This document shows, piece after piece, positions 1 through 9,963 of a DNA stretch of 64,000 bases. Under the pieces are notes generated by a model. It had not been told where the DNA came from, ran no database searches, and saw only the letters and a list, made by a program, of their open reading frames with translations. The translations under genes were made by a program, and so were the position numbers. The number at the start of each line of letters is the position of its first letter. Positions within the stretch are counted from its first letter, which is position 1. Source of the DNA: Rhodoferax sp. (GTDB lineage Bacteria > Pseudomonadota > Gammaproteobacteria > Burkholderiales > Burkholderiaceae_C); contig NZ_JAURYQ010000015.1 of assembly GCF_030653815.1 (NCBI RefSeq), positions 1 to 64,000 of the forward strand. Reading direction: 5' to 3'.

Positions 1-2
1 CA

Positions 3-731
3 GGCGCCTTGCTGGCGATGCTGCTGGTCCTCGGCGGCTATGGCGCACTGCGTTCGCTGCTGGGTGGGATTGGCCGCGCCCGCGAGGCGAGCGGTACCAT
101 CGTTGCCATCGAGCATCCGGCGGCGGAGATCACCACCGTGCGTTGCCGGCTGCTTCAGGGCTGGCACGGGCACCAGCCAGGCCAGTTTGCCTTCGTCACC
201 TTTGATGACAAGGAAGGGGCGCACCCGTTCACCATAGCCAGTGCGGACCGGGGTGACCAGACCATCAGCTTTCAGATCAAGGCCCTTGGCGACTATACGA
301 AGCAGCTTGGGCAACGCCTGCACGCCGGGCAACCGGTGCGCGTGGAAGGGCCTTACGGTCGTTTTGACCTCGCCCGCTGCAATCGCAGGGCCCGACAGAT
401 CTGGATCGCGGGTGGCATTGGCATCACGCCCTTCCTGGCCTGGCTGGAGTCCCTGCAAGCCCATCCGGACAAGGCGCCCATGGCCGACCTGCATTACTGC
501 ACCCGCGATCAGAGCACCGACGCCTTTGCGCCGCGCCTGCTGACTTTGTGCGCCACCCTGCCCTCGGTGCAACTGCACATCCATGATGCGCGTCAGGGTG
601 CCAAATTGACAGCATCTGCGCTGGGCGTGTTGAAAAATACGGAAATCTGGTTTTGCGGACCTACCGGATTGGCAGAAGCCTTGCGCCAAGGCATGGCAGC
701 GCTGGGCTGGCGGCCGCGCTTTCACCAATAA
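3..731 (+). CDS. Ferric reductase-like NAD(P)H/FAD oxidoreductase, 5'-truncated
   Basis: The reading frame is open to the left edge, so the N-terminus lies outside the window; only the end of a hydrophobic segment (LLAMLLVLGGYGAL) remains. The rest is a ferredoxin-NADP-reductase-type module: a GQF strand and HPFTIAS FAD-binding motif, VEGPYGRF, then AGGIGITPF for nicotinamide nucleotide binding and a C-terminal FCGPTGL. Proteins of this layout (ferric reductase-like transmembrane domain plus FAD/NAD domains) move electrons from NAD(P)H across the inner membrane. The missing membrane part makes the exact subfamily uncertain. It converges on the downstream RNA methyltransferase gene. Confidence 0.75.
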   Translation, partial: GALLAMLLVLGGYGALRSLLGGIGRAREASGTIVAIEHPAAEITTVRCRLLQGWHGHQPGQFAFVTFDDKEGAHPFTIASADRGDQTISFQIKALGDYTKQLGQRLHAGQPVRVEGPYGRFDLARCNRRARQIWIAGGIGITPFLAWLESLQAHPDKAPMADLHYCTRDQSTDAFAPRLLTLCATLPSVQLHIHDARQGAKLTASALGVLKNTEIWFCGPTGLAEALRQGMAALGWRPRFHQ

Positions 732-755
732 GCCTTCTAGATGCGCAAGGAGCTT

Positions 756-831
756 GGGCGGCAGAGTGTTCTGCTGCGTGTCCCCCGCCCTGCGGGCTCC
801 GCCTTTACCTGCGCAGAGCTCTCTGCCGCCC
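756..831. repeat. Inverted repeat between convergent genes
   Basis: Perfect 11-bp arms GGGCGGCAGAG (756-766) and CTCTGCCGCCC (821-831) enclose 54 bases that contain a smaller GCCC/GGGC hairpin. It sits between the stops of two convergent genes and has no T-run, so it could be a Rho-type or bidirectional 3'-end structure rather than a classical intrinsic terminator. Confidence 0.55.
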
Positions 832-837
832 CGGCTC

Positions 838-1629
838 CTATGCCAGGTGCGCCGTCGAACTGGCGTGCATGCAAATGGCCGCAGCCGTGGCCACGTTGAG
901 CGACTCCTCACCCCCCGGTTGCGCAATGCGCACATGACCGCTGGCACGCGCCTCCAGCTCGGCACAAACGCCCTGCCCTTCATGCCCCAAGGCCCAGGCG
1001 CATGGCATGGATAGCTCCTTATTCAGGAGCGCCTGGTGCAAGTAGCTGCCCCGGTGCGAGCTGGTCACCAGCAACGGCACCGTCAAAACATCCACTTGGT
1101 CAAGGGAAGCCCCCTCGACCAGTTGCAGACCCCAATGGGCGCCCATGCCCGCGCGCAGCACCTTGGTGCTCCACAGAGCGGCGGTACCCTTGAGGGCAAT
1201 GACCTGCTTGAAGCCGAAGGCCGAGGCACTGCGCAAAATGGCCCCCACATTGCCGGCGTCCTGCACCCGGTCCAGGATGACCGTGGCCGCGCCAGCCTGG
1301 ATGGCTGGCTCTTGCGGCAAATCAAAGACAAAGCCGAGGCGCGCTGGCGACTCCAGCGTGCTGAGCTCATCGAACAGCGCGTCACCCAGCACAATGTTTT
1401 TCGGCGCGGCTTGCACGTAGGGCACCGGTGCCTCAAGCCAGTAAGACGCGGCAAACAACCCGATGGTCGGCCGCACGCCCCGCCCCAGAGCGGCGCGCAA
1501 CAGGTGGTCACCCTCGGTCCAGAAGCGCTGTTGCTTGCGGTACTCGGTGTTGCTGTGCGCCAGCCGTTTAAGGTCCTTGAACAAGGCGTTGTCGCGCGAG
1601 CTGATGTTCAGCACCTGGGGTGAGGTCAT
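838..1629 (-). CDS. TrmH/SpoU-family RNA 2'-O-methyltransferase
   Basis: A 263-residue SPOUT methyltransferase that would transfer a methyl group from S-adenosylmethionine to a ribose 2'-OH of rRNA or tRNA. The three SpoU motifs are present: [16 protein letters not shown] (about 119-134), ALGHEGQG (213-220) and [19 protein letters not shown] (233-251), after an N-terminal substrate-binding domain. The ATG at 1629 is chosen because its first bases overlap the stop of rnhB (ATGA), indicating translational coupling; the frame continues upstream but there reads through rnhB. The exact target nucleotide cannot be told from sequence. Confidence 0.88.
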   Translation of the reverse strand: MTSPQVLNISSRDNALFKDLKRLAHSNTEYRKQQRFWTEGDHLLRAALGRGVRPTIGLFAASYWLEAPVPYVQAAPKNIVLGDALFDELSTLESPARLGFVFDLPQEPAIQAGAATVILDRVQDAGNVGAILRSASAFGFKQVIALKGTAALWSTKVLRAGMGAHWGLQLVEGASLDQVDVLTVPLLVTSSHRGSYLHQALLNKELSMPCAWALGHEGQGVCAELEARASGHVRIAQPGGEESLNVATAAAICMHASSTAHLA

Positions 1630-2231
1630 GGCCGGACGCCTTGCAAGACTTCGGTCACCGGGCGAAAGCTGGTGCGGTGCAGCGGACAGGCGCCATGTTC
1701 CCGCAAAGCCGCCAGGTGCAGCGTCGTGCCGTAACCCTTGTGCTGCGCAAAGCCATAGGCGGGGTGCAGCGTGTCGACTTCCTGGCACCAACGGTCACGC
1801 GTGACCTTGGCCAGGATCGAAGCCGCGGAAATCGCTGCCACCAGGGCATCGCCCTTGACGATGGCCTCGGCGCGCATGGGCAAGACCGGCAGGCGGTTGC
1901 CATCGACCAGCACCAATTTGGGCGCCAGGCGCAAACCGTCCACCGCGCGGCGCATGGCCAGCAGGGTGGCCTGCAAAATGTTGAGCGCATCAATTTCCTG
2001 CACGCTGGCCTGCGCCACCGAAAAACACAGGGCCTTGGCGCGGATCTCGTCAAACAGCTGTTCACGTTGGCGTTCCGTGAGCTTTTTGGAGTCTGCCAGG
2101 CCCTTGATCGGATGCAGATCGTCCAGGATCACCGCCGCGGCAACGACCGGTCCTGCCAAGGGGCCGCGGCCCGCCTCGTCAACCCCGGCGATCAAGCCAT
2201 TGATATCCCATTGCAAGGCAACCTGTTGCAT
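1626..2231 (-). CDS. rnhB: Ribonuclease HII
   Basis: A 201-residue RNase HII, which cuts the RNA strand of RNA-DNA hybrids and removes misincorporated ribonucleotides. The hallmark [14 protein letters not shown] supplies Asp18 and Glu19; [15 protein letters not shown] (Asp110) and ILAKVTRD complete the active site. Start chosen at ATG 2231 because the family begins about 15 residues before the DEAGRG motif. It follows lpxB by 73 bases at the 3' end of the envelope-biogenesis run and overlaps the methyltransferase gene by four bases. Confidence 0.93.
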   Translation of the reverse strand: MQQVALQWDINGLIAGVDEAGRGPLAGPVVAAAVILDDLHPIKGLADSKKLTERQREQLFDEIRAKALCFSVAQASVQEIDALNILQATLLAMRRAVDGLRLAPKLVLVDGNRLPVLPMRAEAIVKGDALVAAISAASILAKVTRDRWCQEVDTLHPAYGFAQHKGYGTTLHLAALREHGACPLHRTSFRPVTEVLQGVRP

Positions 2232-2304
2232 GCTGACGGGCGTTTGGGCGCGGCGCTTGGGCAGACGCGCAGACCGTGGCGCTGACGCCTTGATGGCGCC
2301 AAGC

Positions 2305-3450
2305 TCAGGAGTGGAGGAGTTGCGCGATGGCATGGGCAGCGAGTTGGGGTGTGTCGCGCTGCAACTCGGTGTGCAGCGCGGTGAAACGTTGTTCAAGGGC
2401 CCGTATTTTCTCAGGCTGGCGGGCTTTGGCGTCAAGCCACTGCAAAATTTCGTGGGCCAGCGCTTGCGGCGTGGCGGCGTCCTGCAGCAGTTCGGGCACG
2501 ACAAAATCACGGCACAAAATATTGGGCAGACCCACCCAGGCCTGCAGCTTCTTGCGCCGCATGATCTGCCACGACAGCCAGCCCATGCGGTAGGCAATGA
2601 CCATGGGGCGCTTGAACAAGGCCGCTTCCAGCGTGGCCGTGCCGCTGGCGATCAAGGTGACGTCACAGGCGGCGAGCACGGTATGGGACTGCCCCATCAC
2701 CATCTGCACCCACTCAACCATGCCACTCATTCGCAGCGCCGCCTCGATTTGGGCCCGGCGTGCCGGCACCACAGGAACGATGAATTGGGTGTCAGGGCGC
2801 GCTTGCCGGATCAACCTGGCCGCTGCAAAAAAATGGGCCGCCAGATGGGCAATTTCCGAGTCGCGGCTGCCCGGCAAAATGGCCACCACCGTGTTCTGCA
2901 CCGACAAGCCCAACCGGGCCCGCGCTGCCGCCTGGTCTGGCTGCAGCGGAATCACGTTGGCCAAGGGGTGGCCGACATAGGTGGCGGCAATCCCATGGGC
3001 AGCGAGCAGCGCCGGTTCGAACGGAAAAATACACAGCACATGGTCGACGCTGCGCTTGATTTTCTCGATCCGCTCGGGTCTCCAGGCCCAAATCGACGGG
3101 CAGACAAAATGCACGGTCTTGATGCCGTGCGCCTTCAAGGACGCCTCCAGGTCAAGGTTGAAGTCGGGGGCATCGACGCCAATGAAAACGTCTGGCGGCT
3201 GTTGCAGCAGGCGCGCCTTGAGCTGCTTGCGTATACCGACGATCTCGCGGTAACGACGCAGCACCTCCCAGCCAAAGCCATGGACCGCCAGCTTGTCGTG
3301 CGGCCACCAGGCCTCGAACCCGCGCTGCGCCATCTGCGGGCCGCCAATGCCCACCGACTGCAGCTCGGGCCAGCGCTGCTTCAGGCCGTCCAGCAACAGT
3401 CCGGCGAGCAGGTCGCCAGAAGTTTCACCGGCGACCAGTGCGGCTTGCAT
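2305..3450 (-). CDS. lpxB: Lipid-A-disaccharide synthase
   Basis: A 381-residue GT19 glycosyltransferase that condenses UDP-2,3-diacylglucosamine with lipid X to form the lipid A disaccharide at the inner face of the cytoplasmic membrane. Visible motifs are the N-terminal [39 protein letters not shown] and [10 protein letters not shown]; length matches the family. It follows lpxA by 18 bases, the usual lpxA-lpxB order. Confidence 0.95.
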   Translation of the reverse strand: MQAALVAGETSGDLLAGLLLDGLKQRWPELQSVGIGGPQMAQRGFEAWWPHDKLAVHGFGWEVLRRYREIVGIRKQLKARLLQQPPDVFIGVDAPDFNLDLEASLKAHGIKTVHFVCPSIWAWRPERIEKIKRSVDHVLCIFPFEPALLAAHGIAATYVGHPLANVIPLQPDQAAARARLGLSVQNTVVAILPGSRDSEIAHLAAHFFAAARLIRQARPDTQFIVPVVPARRAQIEAALRMSGMVEWVQMVMGQSHTVLAACDVTLIASGTATLEAALFKRPMVIAYRMGWLSWQIMRRKKLQAWVGLPNILCRDFVVPELLQDAATPQALAHEILQWLDAKARQPEKIRALEQRFTALHTELQRDTPQLAAHAIAQLLHS

Positions 3451-3468
3451 GGTGTCAGGGTAAAACGC

Positions 3469-4263
3469 TCAGCGCACAATGCCACGCTGGGGCGAAACGT
3501 GGTCCAGGAACGCCAGCATCATCTGCACGTCCGACGCCGATTCGGGGTAGCTATGTGTCAAATCGGCAATACGTTCGCGGGCTGCCTGCAGCGTCAGGTC
3601 ATCGCGGTACAGCGCCTTGTGCATGGCCTTGACGGCGCTGATGCGCTCGGGCGAAAAACCGCGCCGGCGCAGGCCTTCAAAATTCATCGAACGCGCCGCA
3701 GCCGGCTGACCCTGGCACATGACAAACGGCGGCACATCGGCAAACAGCAGCGTGCACATGGCGGTCATGCTGTGGGCACCAATGCGCACAAACTGGTGCA
3801 CCACGGTGAAACCACCCAGGATGGCCCAGTCGCCCACATGCACATGGCCCGCCAACTGCGAATTGTTGGCAAAAATGGTGTGGCTGCCCACTTGGCAATC
3901 GTGCGCCAGGTGGACATAAGCCATCAACCAGTTGTCGTCACCCACGCGCGTGACGCCGACATCGCCTGGCGAGCCGATATTGAAGGTACAAAATTCGCGG
4001 ATGGTGTTGCGGTCGCCAATGACCAGTTCACAGGGTTCGCCAGCGTACTTCTTGTCTTGCGGAATGGCGCCCAGCGAGGAGAACTGGAAAATGCGGTTGT
4101 CGCAACCAATGGTGGTGTGGCCTTCCAGCACGCAATGCGGGCCCACGGTGGTGCCGGCACCAATGCTGACGTGCGGACCAATGACGGTGTAAGGCCCGAC
4201 CGTGACCGAGCTGTCGAGTTCGGCCGCGGGGTCAACCAGGGCCGTGGCGTGAATGGTGGTCAA
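3469..4263 (-). CDS. lpxA: UDP-N-acetylglucosamine O-acyltransferase
   Basis: First enzyme of lipid A synthesis, transferring a 3-hydroxyacyl chain from ACP to UDP-GlcNAc. The protein is a left-handed beta-helix of hexapeptide repeats and contains the [10 protein letters not shown] segment that holds the catalytic His. I chose the TTG at 4263, preceded by GAGGAG at good spacing, giving 264 residues against 262 in E. coli; an upstream in-frame TTG at 4281 lies inside the end of fabZ and lacks such a ribosome site. Its soluble cytoplasmic product feeds LpxD and LpxB, encoded next to it. Confidence 0.94.
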   Translation of the reverse strand: MTTIHATALVDPAAELDSSVTVGPYTVIGPHVSIGAGTTVGPHCVLEGHTTIGCDNRIFQFSSLGAIPQDKKYAGEPCELVIGDRNTIREFCTFNIGSPGDVGVTRVGDDNWLMAYVHLAHDCQVGSHTIFANNSQLAGHVHVGDWAILGGFTVVHQFVRIGAHSMTAMCTLLFADVPPFVMCQGQPAAARSMNFEGLRRRGFSPERISAVKAMHKALYRDDLTLQAARERIADLTHSYPESASDVQMMLAFLDHVSPQRGIVR

Positions 4264-4273
4264 GCGACTCTCC

Positions 4274-4711
4274 TCAGGCAATTTTGCGCATGGCGCAGGT
4301 GAGTTCAGCCTCGACCGCCAACGCGCCGTCCACGGTGGCGGACGTCTTGAACTTGAAAATACCGGCCTTCATGCGCAGCAATTCCACATTCAGAATCAAC
4401 TGGTCGCCAGGCTCCACGGGACGCTTGAAGCGCACCCCTTCCATGCCGGCAAAGTAGTACACCATGTCGTCGGTGGCGCCGGAGTCTATGGCATCAAAGG
4501 CCAGCAGGGCAGCGGCCTGAGCCAGGGCTTCCAGCATCAACACGCCGGGCATCACCGGGCGGTGCGGAAAATGGCCTGGAAAGAAAGGCTCGTTGATGGT
4601 GACATTTTTCAGCGCCTTGATGGTCTTGCCTTTCTCAATGGCCAGCACCCGGTCCACCAGCAAGAACGGGTAGCGGTGCGGCAACTTGGTGAGAATTTTG
4701 TAAATATCCAT
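4274..4711 (-). CDS. fabZ: 3-hydroxyacyl-ACP dehydratase FabZ
   Basis: A 145-residue hot-dog dehydratase of type II fatty acid synthesis, converting 3-hydroxyacyl-ACP to trans-2-enoyl-ACP. The active-site His lies in [14 protein letters not shown] and the Glu in [10 protein letters not shown]. The start at ATG 4711 ([18 protein letters not shown]) matches the family and follows an AAGGA sequence; upstream in-frame codons lie within lpxD. Its place between lpxD and lpxA is conserved because both pathways compete for 3-hydroxyacyl-ACP. Confidence 0.95.
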   Translation of the reverse strand: MDIYKILTKLPHRYPFLLVDRVLAIEKGKTIKALKNVTINEPFFPGHFPHRPVMPGVLMLEALAQAAALLAFDAIDSGATDDMVYYFAGMEGVRFKRPVEPGDQLILNVELLRMKAGIFKFKTSATVDGALAVEAELTCAMRKIA

Positions 4712-4721
4712 CGAAAGGTCC

Positions 4722-5714
4722 TTAGTTTGAATTGTTTGGTTTGAGTTGCGCCTCCAGCGCACGGATGCGCTCACGCAGGCTGGCCAGGTGCTTGAGCGAC
4801 GCGGCATTTTTTTCCCAGGCGGCGTTATCGTCCAGCGGGAACATGCCGGTGTAATGGCCCGGCTTGTGGATGGAGCGCGTCGCCACCGAAGCGGCAGAGA
4901 TGTTGACGCCGTCGGCCAGCGTCAGATGGCCCAGCACGATGGCGCCGCCGCCCACGGTGCAATGGGCGCCAATGGTGGCGCTGCCTGCCACACCGGCGCA
5001 ACCCGCCATGGCCGTGTGCCGGCCGATGTGCACGTTGTGGCCGATCTGGATCAGGTTGTCGAGCTTGACGCCGTCCTCGATCACGGTGTCCTGCAGAGCG
5101 CCGCGGTCGATGCAGGTGTTGGCGCCAATTTCGACATCGTTGCCGATGCGTACCGCGCCCAGTTGTTCAATTTTTTCCCAGGCGCCGGCATTGGGGGCAA
5201 AACCGAAGCCGTCGGCCCCGATGACGACGCCGGCATGGAGAATGCAACGCTCACCCACCACACAGCCTTCGCCCAGCGTGACGCGCGACTTGAGCACCGT
5301 GTCGGCGCCCACCACGGCGCCGGCCTCAAGCACGCACAGTGGACCGATACGCGCGCTGGGATGCACCTGGGCCAGCGGGTCAATCACCGCGCTCGGATGG
5401 ATCAGCGGCCCGGTGGGCGCAGCCAGGGTCTTTTTCCAGAGTTGAGTGACCCGGGCGTAGTACAAATAAGGCTGCTCGGTCACGATGCAGGCCCCGCGCG
5501 CCGCAGCCAAAGTCTGGAACTGGGGGCTGACAATCACGCAGCCGGCAGCGGAGGCCGACAACAAATGCTGGTATTTGGGATGGCTGAGAAAACTCAGCTG
5601 GGCCGGCCCGGCGCTTTCCAGCGGCGCCAGACCTTCGATGCGCAGGTTGGCATCGCCATGCAACTCGCCGCCCAGCGCCTCAACAACAGATGCCAATCGC
5701 AGGGTCACGCGCAC
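4722..5714 (-). CDS. lpxD: UDP-3-O-acylglucosamine N-acyltransferase
   Basis: Third step of lipid A synthesis: N-acylation of UDP-3-O-acylglucosamine. The 330-residue protein has an N-terminal uridine-binding domain, a hexapeptide beta-helix with the catalytic His in [11 protein letters not shown], and a C-terminal helix ([18 protein letters not shown]). The GTG at 5714 sits shortly after GAAGGCG; a second GTG two codons on is also possible. It is 18 bases downstream of ompH and 10 bases upstream of fabZ. Confidence 0.93.
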   Translation of the reverse strand: MRVTLRLASVVEALGGELHGDANLRIEGLAPLESAGPAQLSFLSHPKYQHLLSASAAGCVIVSPQFQTLAAARGACIVTEQPYLYYARVTQLWKKTLAAPTGPLIHPSAVIDPLAQVHPSARIGPLCVLEAGAVVGADTVLKSRVTLGEGCVVGERCILHAGVVIGADGFGFAPNAGAWEKIEQLGAVRIGNDVEIGANTCIDRGALQDTVIEDGVKLDNLIQIGHNVHIGRHTAMAGCAGVAGSATIGAHCTVGGGAIVLGHLTLADGVNISAASVATRSIHKPGHYTGMFPLDDNAAWEKNAASLKHLASLRERIRALEAQLKPNNSN

Positions 5715-5732
5715 GCCGCCTTCAAGTCGGAT

Positions 5733-6245
5733 TTACTTGCCGGCAGACGAATTGAGCGCCTTGATCACCTTGTCGGTGATGTCATGCTTGGGATTGACGT
5801 ACACCGCGTCCTGAAAAATGAAGTCGTAGTTTTCGGCCACGGCCAGGTCCTTGATGACCTTGTTGGCGCGCTGGATCACCAGTTGCAACTCTTCGTTCTT
5901 GCGGGCATTCAGGTCTTCCTGAAACTCGCGACGCTTTCTCTGGAAATCACGGTCCTGCTCGAGCAACTGCTTTTGCCGGGTCTGGCGCTGGGTTTCGGGC
6001 AGGGTGGGTGCCTCGCGCTCGAACTTGTCGGCCAGCGCCTTGATGCTGCTGCCCTGGTCGACCAGCTCTTTCTCACGCTTGGAAAACTCCTGCTCCAGCT
6101 TGGTCTGCGCCGCCTTGGCGGTGCCGGCTTCCTTGAGCACGCGATCGGTGCTGACAAAGCCCATGCGCAGGTCCTGCGCCTGCAAGGACATCGCAGACAG
6201 GCCGCACAGACTCAGGGCACAAAGATGTCGTAAGAAATAGTTCAT
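5733..6245 (-). CDS. OmpH/Skp-family periplasmic chaperone
   Basis: A 170-residue secreted protein with a signal peptide (residues 1 to about 23, ending LQAQ) followed by a long charged helical region rich in K, E, Q and R, as in Skp, which holds unfolded outer-membrane proteins in the periplasm for BamA. Its ATG overlaps the bamA stop (TAATG), so the two are translationally coupled, and lpxD follows; bamA-skp-lpxD is the conserved order. Confidence 0.9.
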   Translation of the reverse strand: MNYFLRHLCALSLCGLSAMSLQAQDLRMGFVSTDRVLKEAGTAKAAQTKLEQEFSKREKELVDQGSSIKALADKFEREAPTLPETQRQTRQKQLLEQDRDFQRKRREFQEDLNARKNEELQLVIQRANKVIKDLAVAENYDFIFQDAVYVNPKHDITDKVIKALNSSAGK

Positions 6246-8545
6246 TAGAAACTGGTCCCGATTTGAAATTGCAAGCTTTGAATTCTATCGTTGTCAAACT
6301 TGCGGATTGGTTTGGCAAACGCCAGGCGCAAAGGGCCCACCGGCGAAATCCAGCTGATGCCCACGCCGACCGACGAGCGCAGATCGTTGGCATTGGCGTT
6401 GACCGGGTTGTCGCCCCCGACCATGCCGATGTCCCAAAAGCCGTACATGCGCAGGGTGCGGTCATTGCCGGCGCCGGGGAAAGGTGCCAATATTTCCATG
6501 TTGACGTTGAGCTTGCGTGAGCCGCCCAAAGAGGTCCCCAGACCGTCCGCCTGCTCGTTCGGCCCCAGACTGCCCTGCTCGAAACCGCGCACCGAGCCCA
6601 GGCCCCCGCCATAAAAGTTCTTGAACACCGGGAACGTGCCGCCGCCAAAGGCACGACCCAGGCCGACTTCGGTGTTGAAGGCCGCGGTGAATTGCTTGTT
6701 CAAAGGCACATACTGCTGGAACTGGTAGGTGGCGCGCAGGTACTTGGCATCGCCGGCAAAAGACCACTCGGCATTGGCGCGCTGCAGGCGGCCGCTGGTC
6801 GGTGCCAGGGCGCTGTCGCGGCTGTCACGCGCCCAACCCACGGTCAAGGGCAGCGCGGTACTGGAGTAACCGTATTCATCGGCGTAGTTCTTGTAAGAGA
6901 TCGGCAGATCGGTGCCCGGGACAATGGTGGTCTTTTCAATGCCCAGACCAAAAAACACGGTGTCGATTTCGGTAAACGGCACGCCAAAGCGGATGCTGGC
7001 CCCAGAAGTCTCGAGCTTGTAATAGTCCTCGTCCTGGTACGGGCTGCTGGTGCGCGCATACAGGTCAAAGGTGCGCGACACGCCGTCTTCGGTGAAATAC
7101 GGATCGGTGGTGTTGATCACCACCAGGCGGTTGAACTTGCTGGTGTTGACCTGCAGACCCAGCGAATTGCCCGAGCCAAAGGCGTTTTCCTGCTTCAGGC
7201 CAAAGGACAGGCCCAAGCCGTCACCACTGGAGTAACCCGCACCCAGGCTCAGGCTGCCAGTGGGTTTTTCGGTGACATTGATGGTCAGGTCGACCTGGTC
7301 CGGCGTGCCGGGCACCTCCTCGGTTTCCACGGCGACGTCGCCAAAGTAGCCCAGACGGTCGACCCGGTCGCGCGAGCGGCGGATTTTGTCGCCGTCGTAC
7401 CAGGACGCTTCCAGTTGACGGAATTCGCGGCGCACCACCACATCGCGGGTACGGGTGTTGCCGGCCACGTTGATTTTGCGCACATAGGCGCGACGCGACG
7501 GATTGGCCTGCAGCACCAGCGCCACGCGGTTGTTGACCCGGTCAATTTCGGGCCGGGCCTCGACGCGCGCAAAAGCATAACCAAAGTTGCCGAAATAGTC
7601 GGTGAAGGCCTTGGTGGTCTTGGCGACCTCGTCAGCGTTGAAAGCCTCACCCGGACGGATCGCCACCAGCGACTTGAACTCCTCTTCCTTGCCCAGGTAT
7701 TCGCCCGCCAGCTTGACGCTGCTGACGACAAAACGCTCGCCTTCGGTGATGTTGATGTTGATGCCGATGTCGGTCTTGTTGGGCTGGATCGCCACCTGGG
7801 TCGAGTCCACCTTGAACTCGAGGTAGCCCCGGGTCAGGTAATAGGAGCGCAGGGTCTCGATGTCGGCGTTGAGCTTGGCACGCGAATAACGGTTGGACTT
7901 GGTGTACCAGCTCAACCAGCCGCCGGTGTCCAGATCAAACAGGCCGCGCAGCGTGGATTCACTGAACGCCTTGTTGCCGACAATCCGGATTTCGGTAATG
8001 TTGGCCGGTTCACCTTCCACCACGGTGAAGGTCAGGTTGACCCGGTTGCGCTCGATCGGTGTCACCGTGGTGACCACCTGGGCGGCGTACAGACTGCGGT
8101 TGATGTACTGGCGCTTGAGCTCCTGCTCGGCACGGTCGAGTTGGGCCTTGTCAAACGGCCGGCCGTCGGCCAGACCGACATCACGCAAGGACTTGACCAG
8201 CACGTCCTTGTCGAACTCCTTGGTGCCAACAAACTCCACATTGGCCACCGTGGGGCGTTCTTCGACCACCACCACCAGCACATCGCCGTTGACTTCAATG
8301 CGCACGTCCTTGAACAGGCCCAGTGCAAACAGGCTTTGAATGGCGGCGGCGCCCTTGTCGTCGTTGTAAGTGTCGCCAACGCGCACCGGCAACGAAACAA
8401 AGACGGTGCCCGGCTCCACGCGTTGCAGCCCCTCAATCCGGATATCGCGCACGGTGAACGGGTTGACAGCCCAGGCGGACTGGGCGACCAACATCAGGGA
8501 AGCCAGTGCGGCACTTGTAGTGAGGCGAAATCGATTGGTTAACAT
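6245..8545 (-). CDS. bamA: Outer membrane protein assembly factor BamA
   Basis: A 766-residue Omp85 protein that inserts beta-barrel proteins into the outer membrane. A signal peptide ending SAWA precedes five POTRA repeats in roughly residues 27-420, then a C-terminal barrel. The conserved loop-6 motif VRGF is present in GSVRGFEQGS, and the protein ends in the C-terminal Phe expected of an outer-membrane barrel (QIGTSF). It lies between rseP and the skp homologue. Confidence 0.96.
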   Translation of the reverse strand: MLTNRFRLTTSAALASLMLVAQSAWAVNPFTVRDIRIEGLQRVEPGTVFVSLPVRVGDTYNDDKGAAAIQSLFALGLFKDVRIEVNGDVLVVVVEERPTVANVEFVGTKEFDKDVLVKSLRDVGLADGRPFDKAQLDRAEQELKRQYINRSLYAAQVVTTVTPIERNRVNLTFTVVEGEPANITEIRIVGNKAFSESTLRGLFDLDTGGWLSWYTKSNRYSRAKLNADIETLRSYYLTRGYLEFKVDSTQVAIQPNKTDIGININITEGERFVVSSVKLAGEYLGKEEEFKSLVAIRPGEAFNADEVAKTTKAFTDYFGNFGYAFARVEARPEIDRVNNRVALVLQANPSRRAYVRKINVAGNTRTRDVVVRREFRQLEASWYDGDKIRRSRDRVDRLGYFGDVAVETEEVPGTPDQVDLTINVTEKPTGSLSLGAGYSSGDGLGLSFGLKQENAFGSGNSLGLQVNTSKFNRLVVINTTDPYFTEDGVSRTFDLYARTSSPYQDEDYYKLETSGASIRFGVPFTEIDTVFFGLGIEKTTIVPGTDLPISYKNYADEYGYSSTALPLTVGWARDSRDSALAPTSGRLQRANAEWSFAGDAKYLRATYQFQQYVPLNKQFTAAFNTEVGLGRAFGGGTFPVFKNFYGGGLGSVRGFEQGSLGPNEQADGLGTSLGGSRKLNVNMEILAPFPGAGNDRTLRMYGFWDIGMVGGDNPVNANANDLRSSVGVGISWISPVGPLRLAFAKPIRKFDNDRIQSLQFQIGTSF

Positions 8546-8589
8546 AGTTCAGTTTGATAAGTAATAGGTGCCGGCCAAGTGGACGACGA

Positions 8590-9951
8590 TCAGCCAAACA
8601 AGCGGGAAACATCGTTGAAAAGAGCGACCGCCATCATGAGCATCAGAATGGCAATACCGCCTTGTTGCATACGTTCCATCCAGGCATCCGACACAGGCCG
8701 ACCGGTGACACCCTCCCAAAGATAATACATCAGGTGTCCACCATCGAGCACCGGCACCGGCAGCAAATTCAAAACACCCAGGCTGACACTGATGAGCGCC
8801 AGGAAAATGAGGTACTGGGTCAGCCCCATGCCGGCCGATTTGCCGGCATAGTCGGCAATGGTGAGCGGGCCGCTGATGTTCTTGATGGAGGCCTCGCCAA
8901 TCAGCATGCGGCCCATCATCTTGAGTGTCAGGACCGACACGTCCCAGGTTTTCACCAGCGCCTGCCAACTGCCGTCCAGGGCACCATAACGCACCAGTAC
9001 CTGCTCGGGTGGCGCACCCACGTAGGCGCCAATGCGGCCCATCGCCTGGCCGTTTTCCTGCACCACGCGCGGCGTCACATTCAGTTGCAGTCGCTGGCCG
9101 TCGCGCAGAAGGGTCCAGACCTGGGTCGGCGCTTTGCCATTGACCACCGATTGGCGAATCAGGACGCGCAGGCCCTGCCCGTCAAGAATGGGCTTGCCAT
9201 CGACCTGGGTCACTTCGTCGCCGGCACGCAAACCGGCCTGTGCCGCGGCTGAATCCGGCATGATGTCGCCCATCAACGGGCGTGTCAGCGGGCCAATGAC
9301 ACCCATTTTTTGAAACATGCGGGCATCGACCTCATGGCTGTCCAAAGTGGACAGCCTGAGCAGGAATTCACGCTCAGCACTGGTCTTTTCCGCCTGCACC
9401 CAGAGCCTGACGTCTCGCCCTTCGAGCGCCCCGCGGGTCAGTTGCCAGCGCAGGTCCTCGAACGAGCGCACTTCTGTTTCTGCCTCACCGTCCAGCGCGG
9501 CGCGCACGACCCGCTCGCCGCCAACCAGTCCGGACTGGCTGGCCATCGACTCTGCCTGCGGCGGCGCCAGGATGGCAGCCGGGACTTGCACCCCGGTCCA
9601 GTTGACCACGCTGTACAAGAGCACCGCCAACAGCAGATTGGCCGCCGGCCCCGCCGCCACAATGGCACTGCGACGCCCCAGGCTTTGCGTGTTGAAGGCC
9701 AGATGACGCTCGGCCGGCGCCACCGGAGCTTCACGCTCATCAAGCATCTTGACAAAACCGCCCAGCGGAAACAGCGCCAGCACGAATTCAGTGCCGCTGG
9801 TTTTGGACTGCCAGCGCAACAGGGGCTTGCCAAAGCCGATGGAAAAGCGCAAGACCCTGACGCCACAGGCCACCGCGACCCGATAGTGGCCGTACTCATG
9901 CACGGCAATCAGCAAGGCGATGGCGACGATGAAGGCAAGGACAGTCAGCAT
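8590..9951 (-). CDS. rseP: Site-2 protease RseP
   Basis: An inner-membrane zinc metalloprotease of 453 residues that carries out the second cut of anti-sigma factors such as RseA. The HEYGH zinc site lies in the first membrane helix (about residues 18-22), the PDZ region is in the middle (PDSAAAQAGLRAGDEVTQV), and the third zinc ligand region is PVLDGGHL near the C-terminus. It lies between dxr and bamA, as in most proteobacteria. Confidence 0.94.
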   Translation of the reverse strand: MLTVLAFIVAIALLIAVHEYGHYRVAVACGVRVLRFSIGFGKPLLRWQSKTSGTEFVLALFPLGGFVKMLDEREAPVAPAERHLAFNTQSLGRRSAIVAAGPAANLLLAVLLYSVVNWTGVQVPAAILAPPQAESMASQSGLVGGERVVRAALDGEAETEVRSFEDLRWQLTRGALEGRDVRLWVQAEKTSAEREFLLRLSTLDSHEVDARMFQKMGVIGPLTRPLMGDIMPDSAAAQAGLRAGDEVTQVDGKPILDGQGLRVLIRQSVVNGKAPTQVWTLLRDGQRLQLNVTPRVVQENGQAMGRIGAYVGAPPEQVLVRYGALDGSWQALVKTWDVSVLTLKMMGRMLIGEASIKNISGPLTIADYAGKSAGMGLTQYLIFLALISVSLGVLNLLPVPVLDGGHLMYYLWEGVTGRPVSDAWMERMQQGGIAILMLMMAVALFNDVSRLFG

Positions 9952-9963
9952 CGGGGCGGCGCG

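Noticed and set aside
1771..4302. An 843-codon open frame on the plus strand opposite rnhB, lpxB and lpxA
   Set aside because: It is antisense to three clear enzyme genes, has no recognisable domain, and such frames are expected in high-GC DNA. The same applies to long plus-strand frames at 4746-6233, 6692-8542 and 9310-11166.
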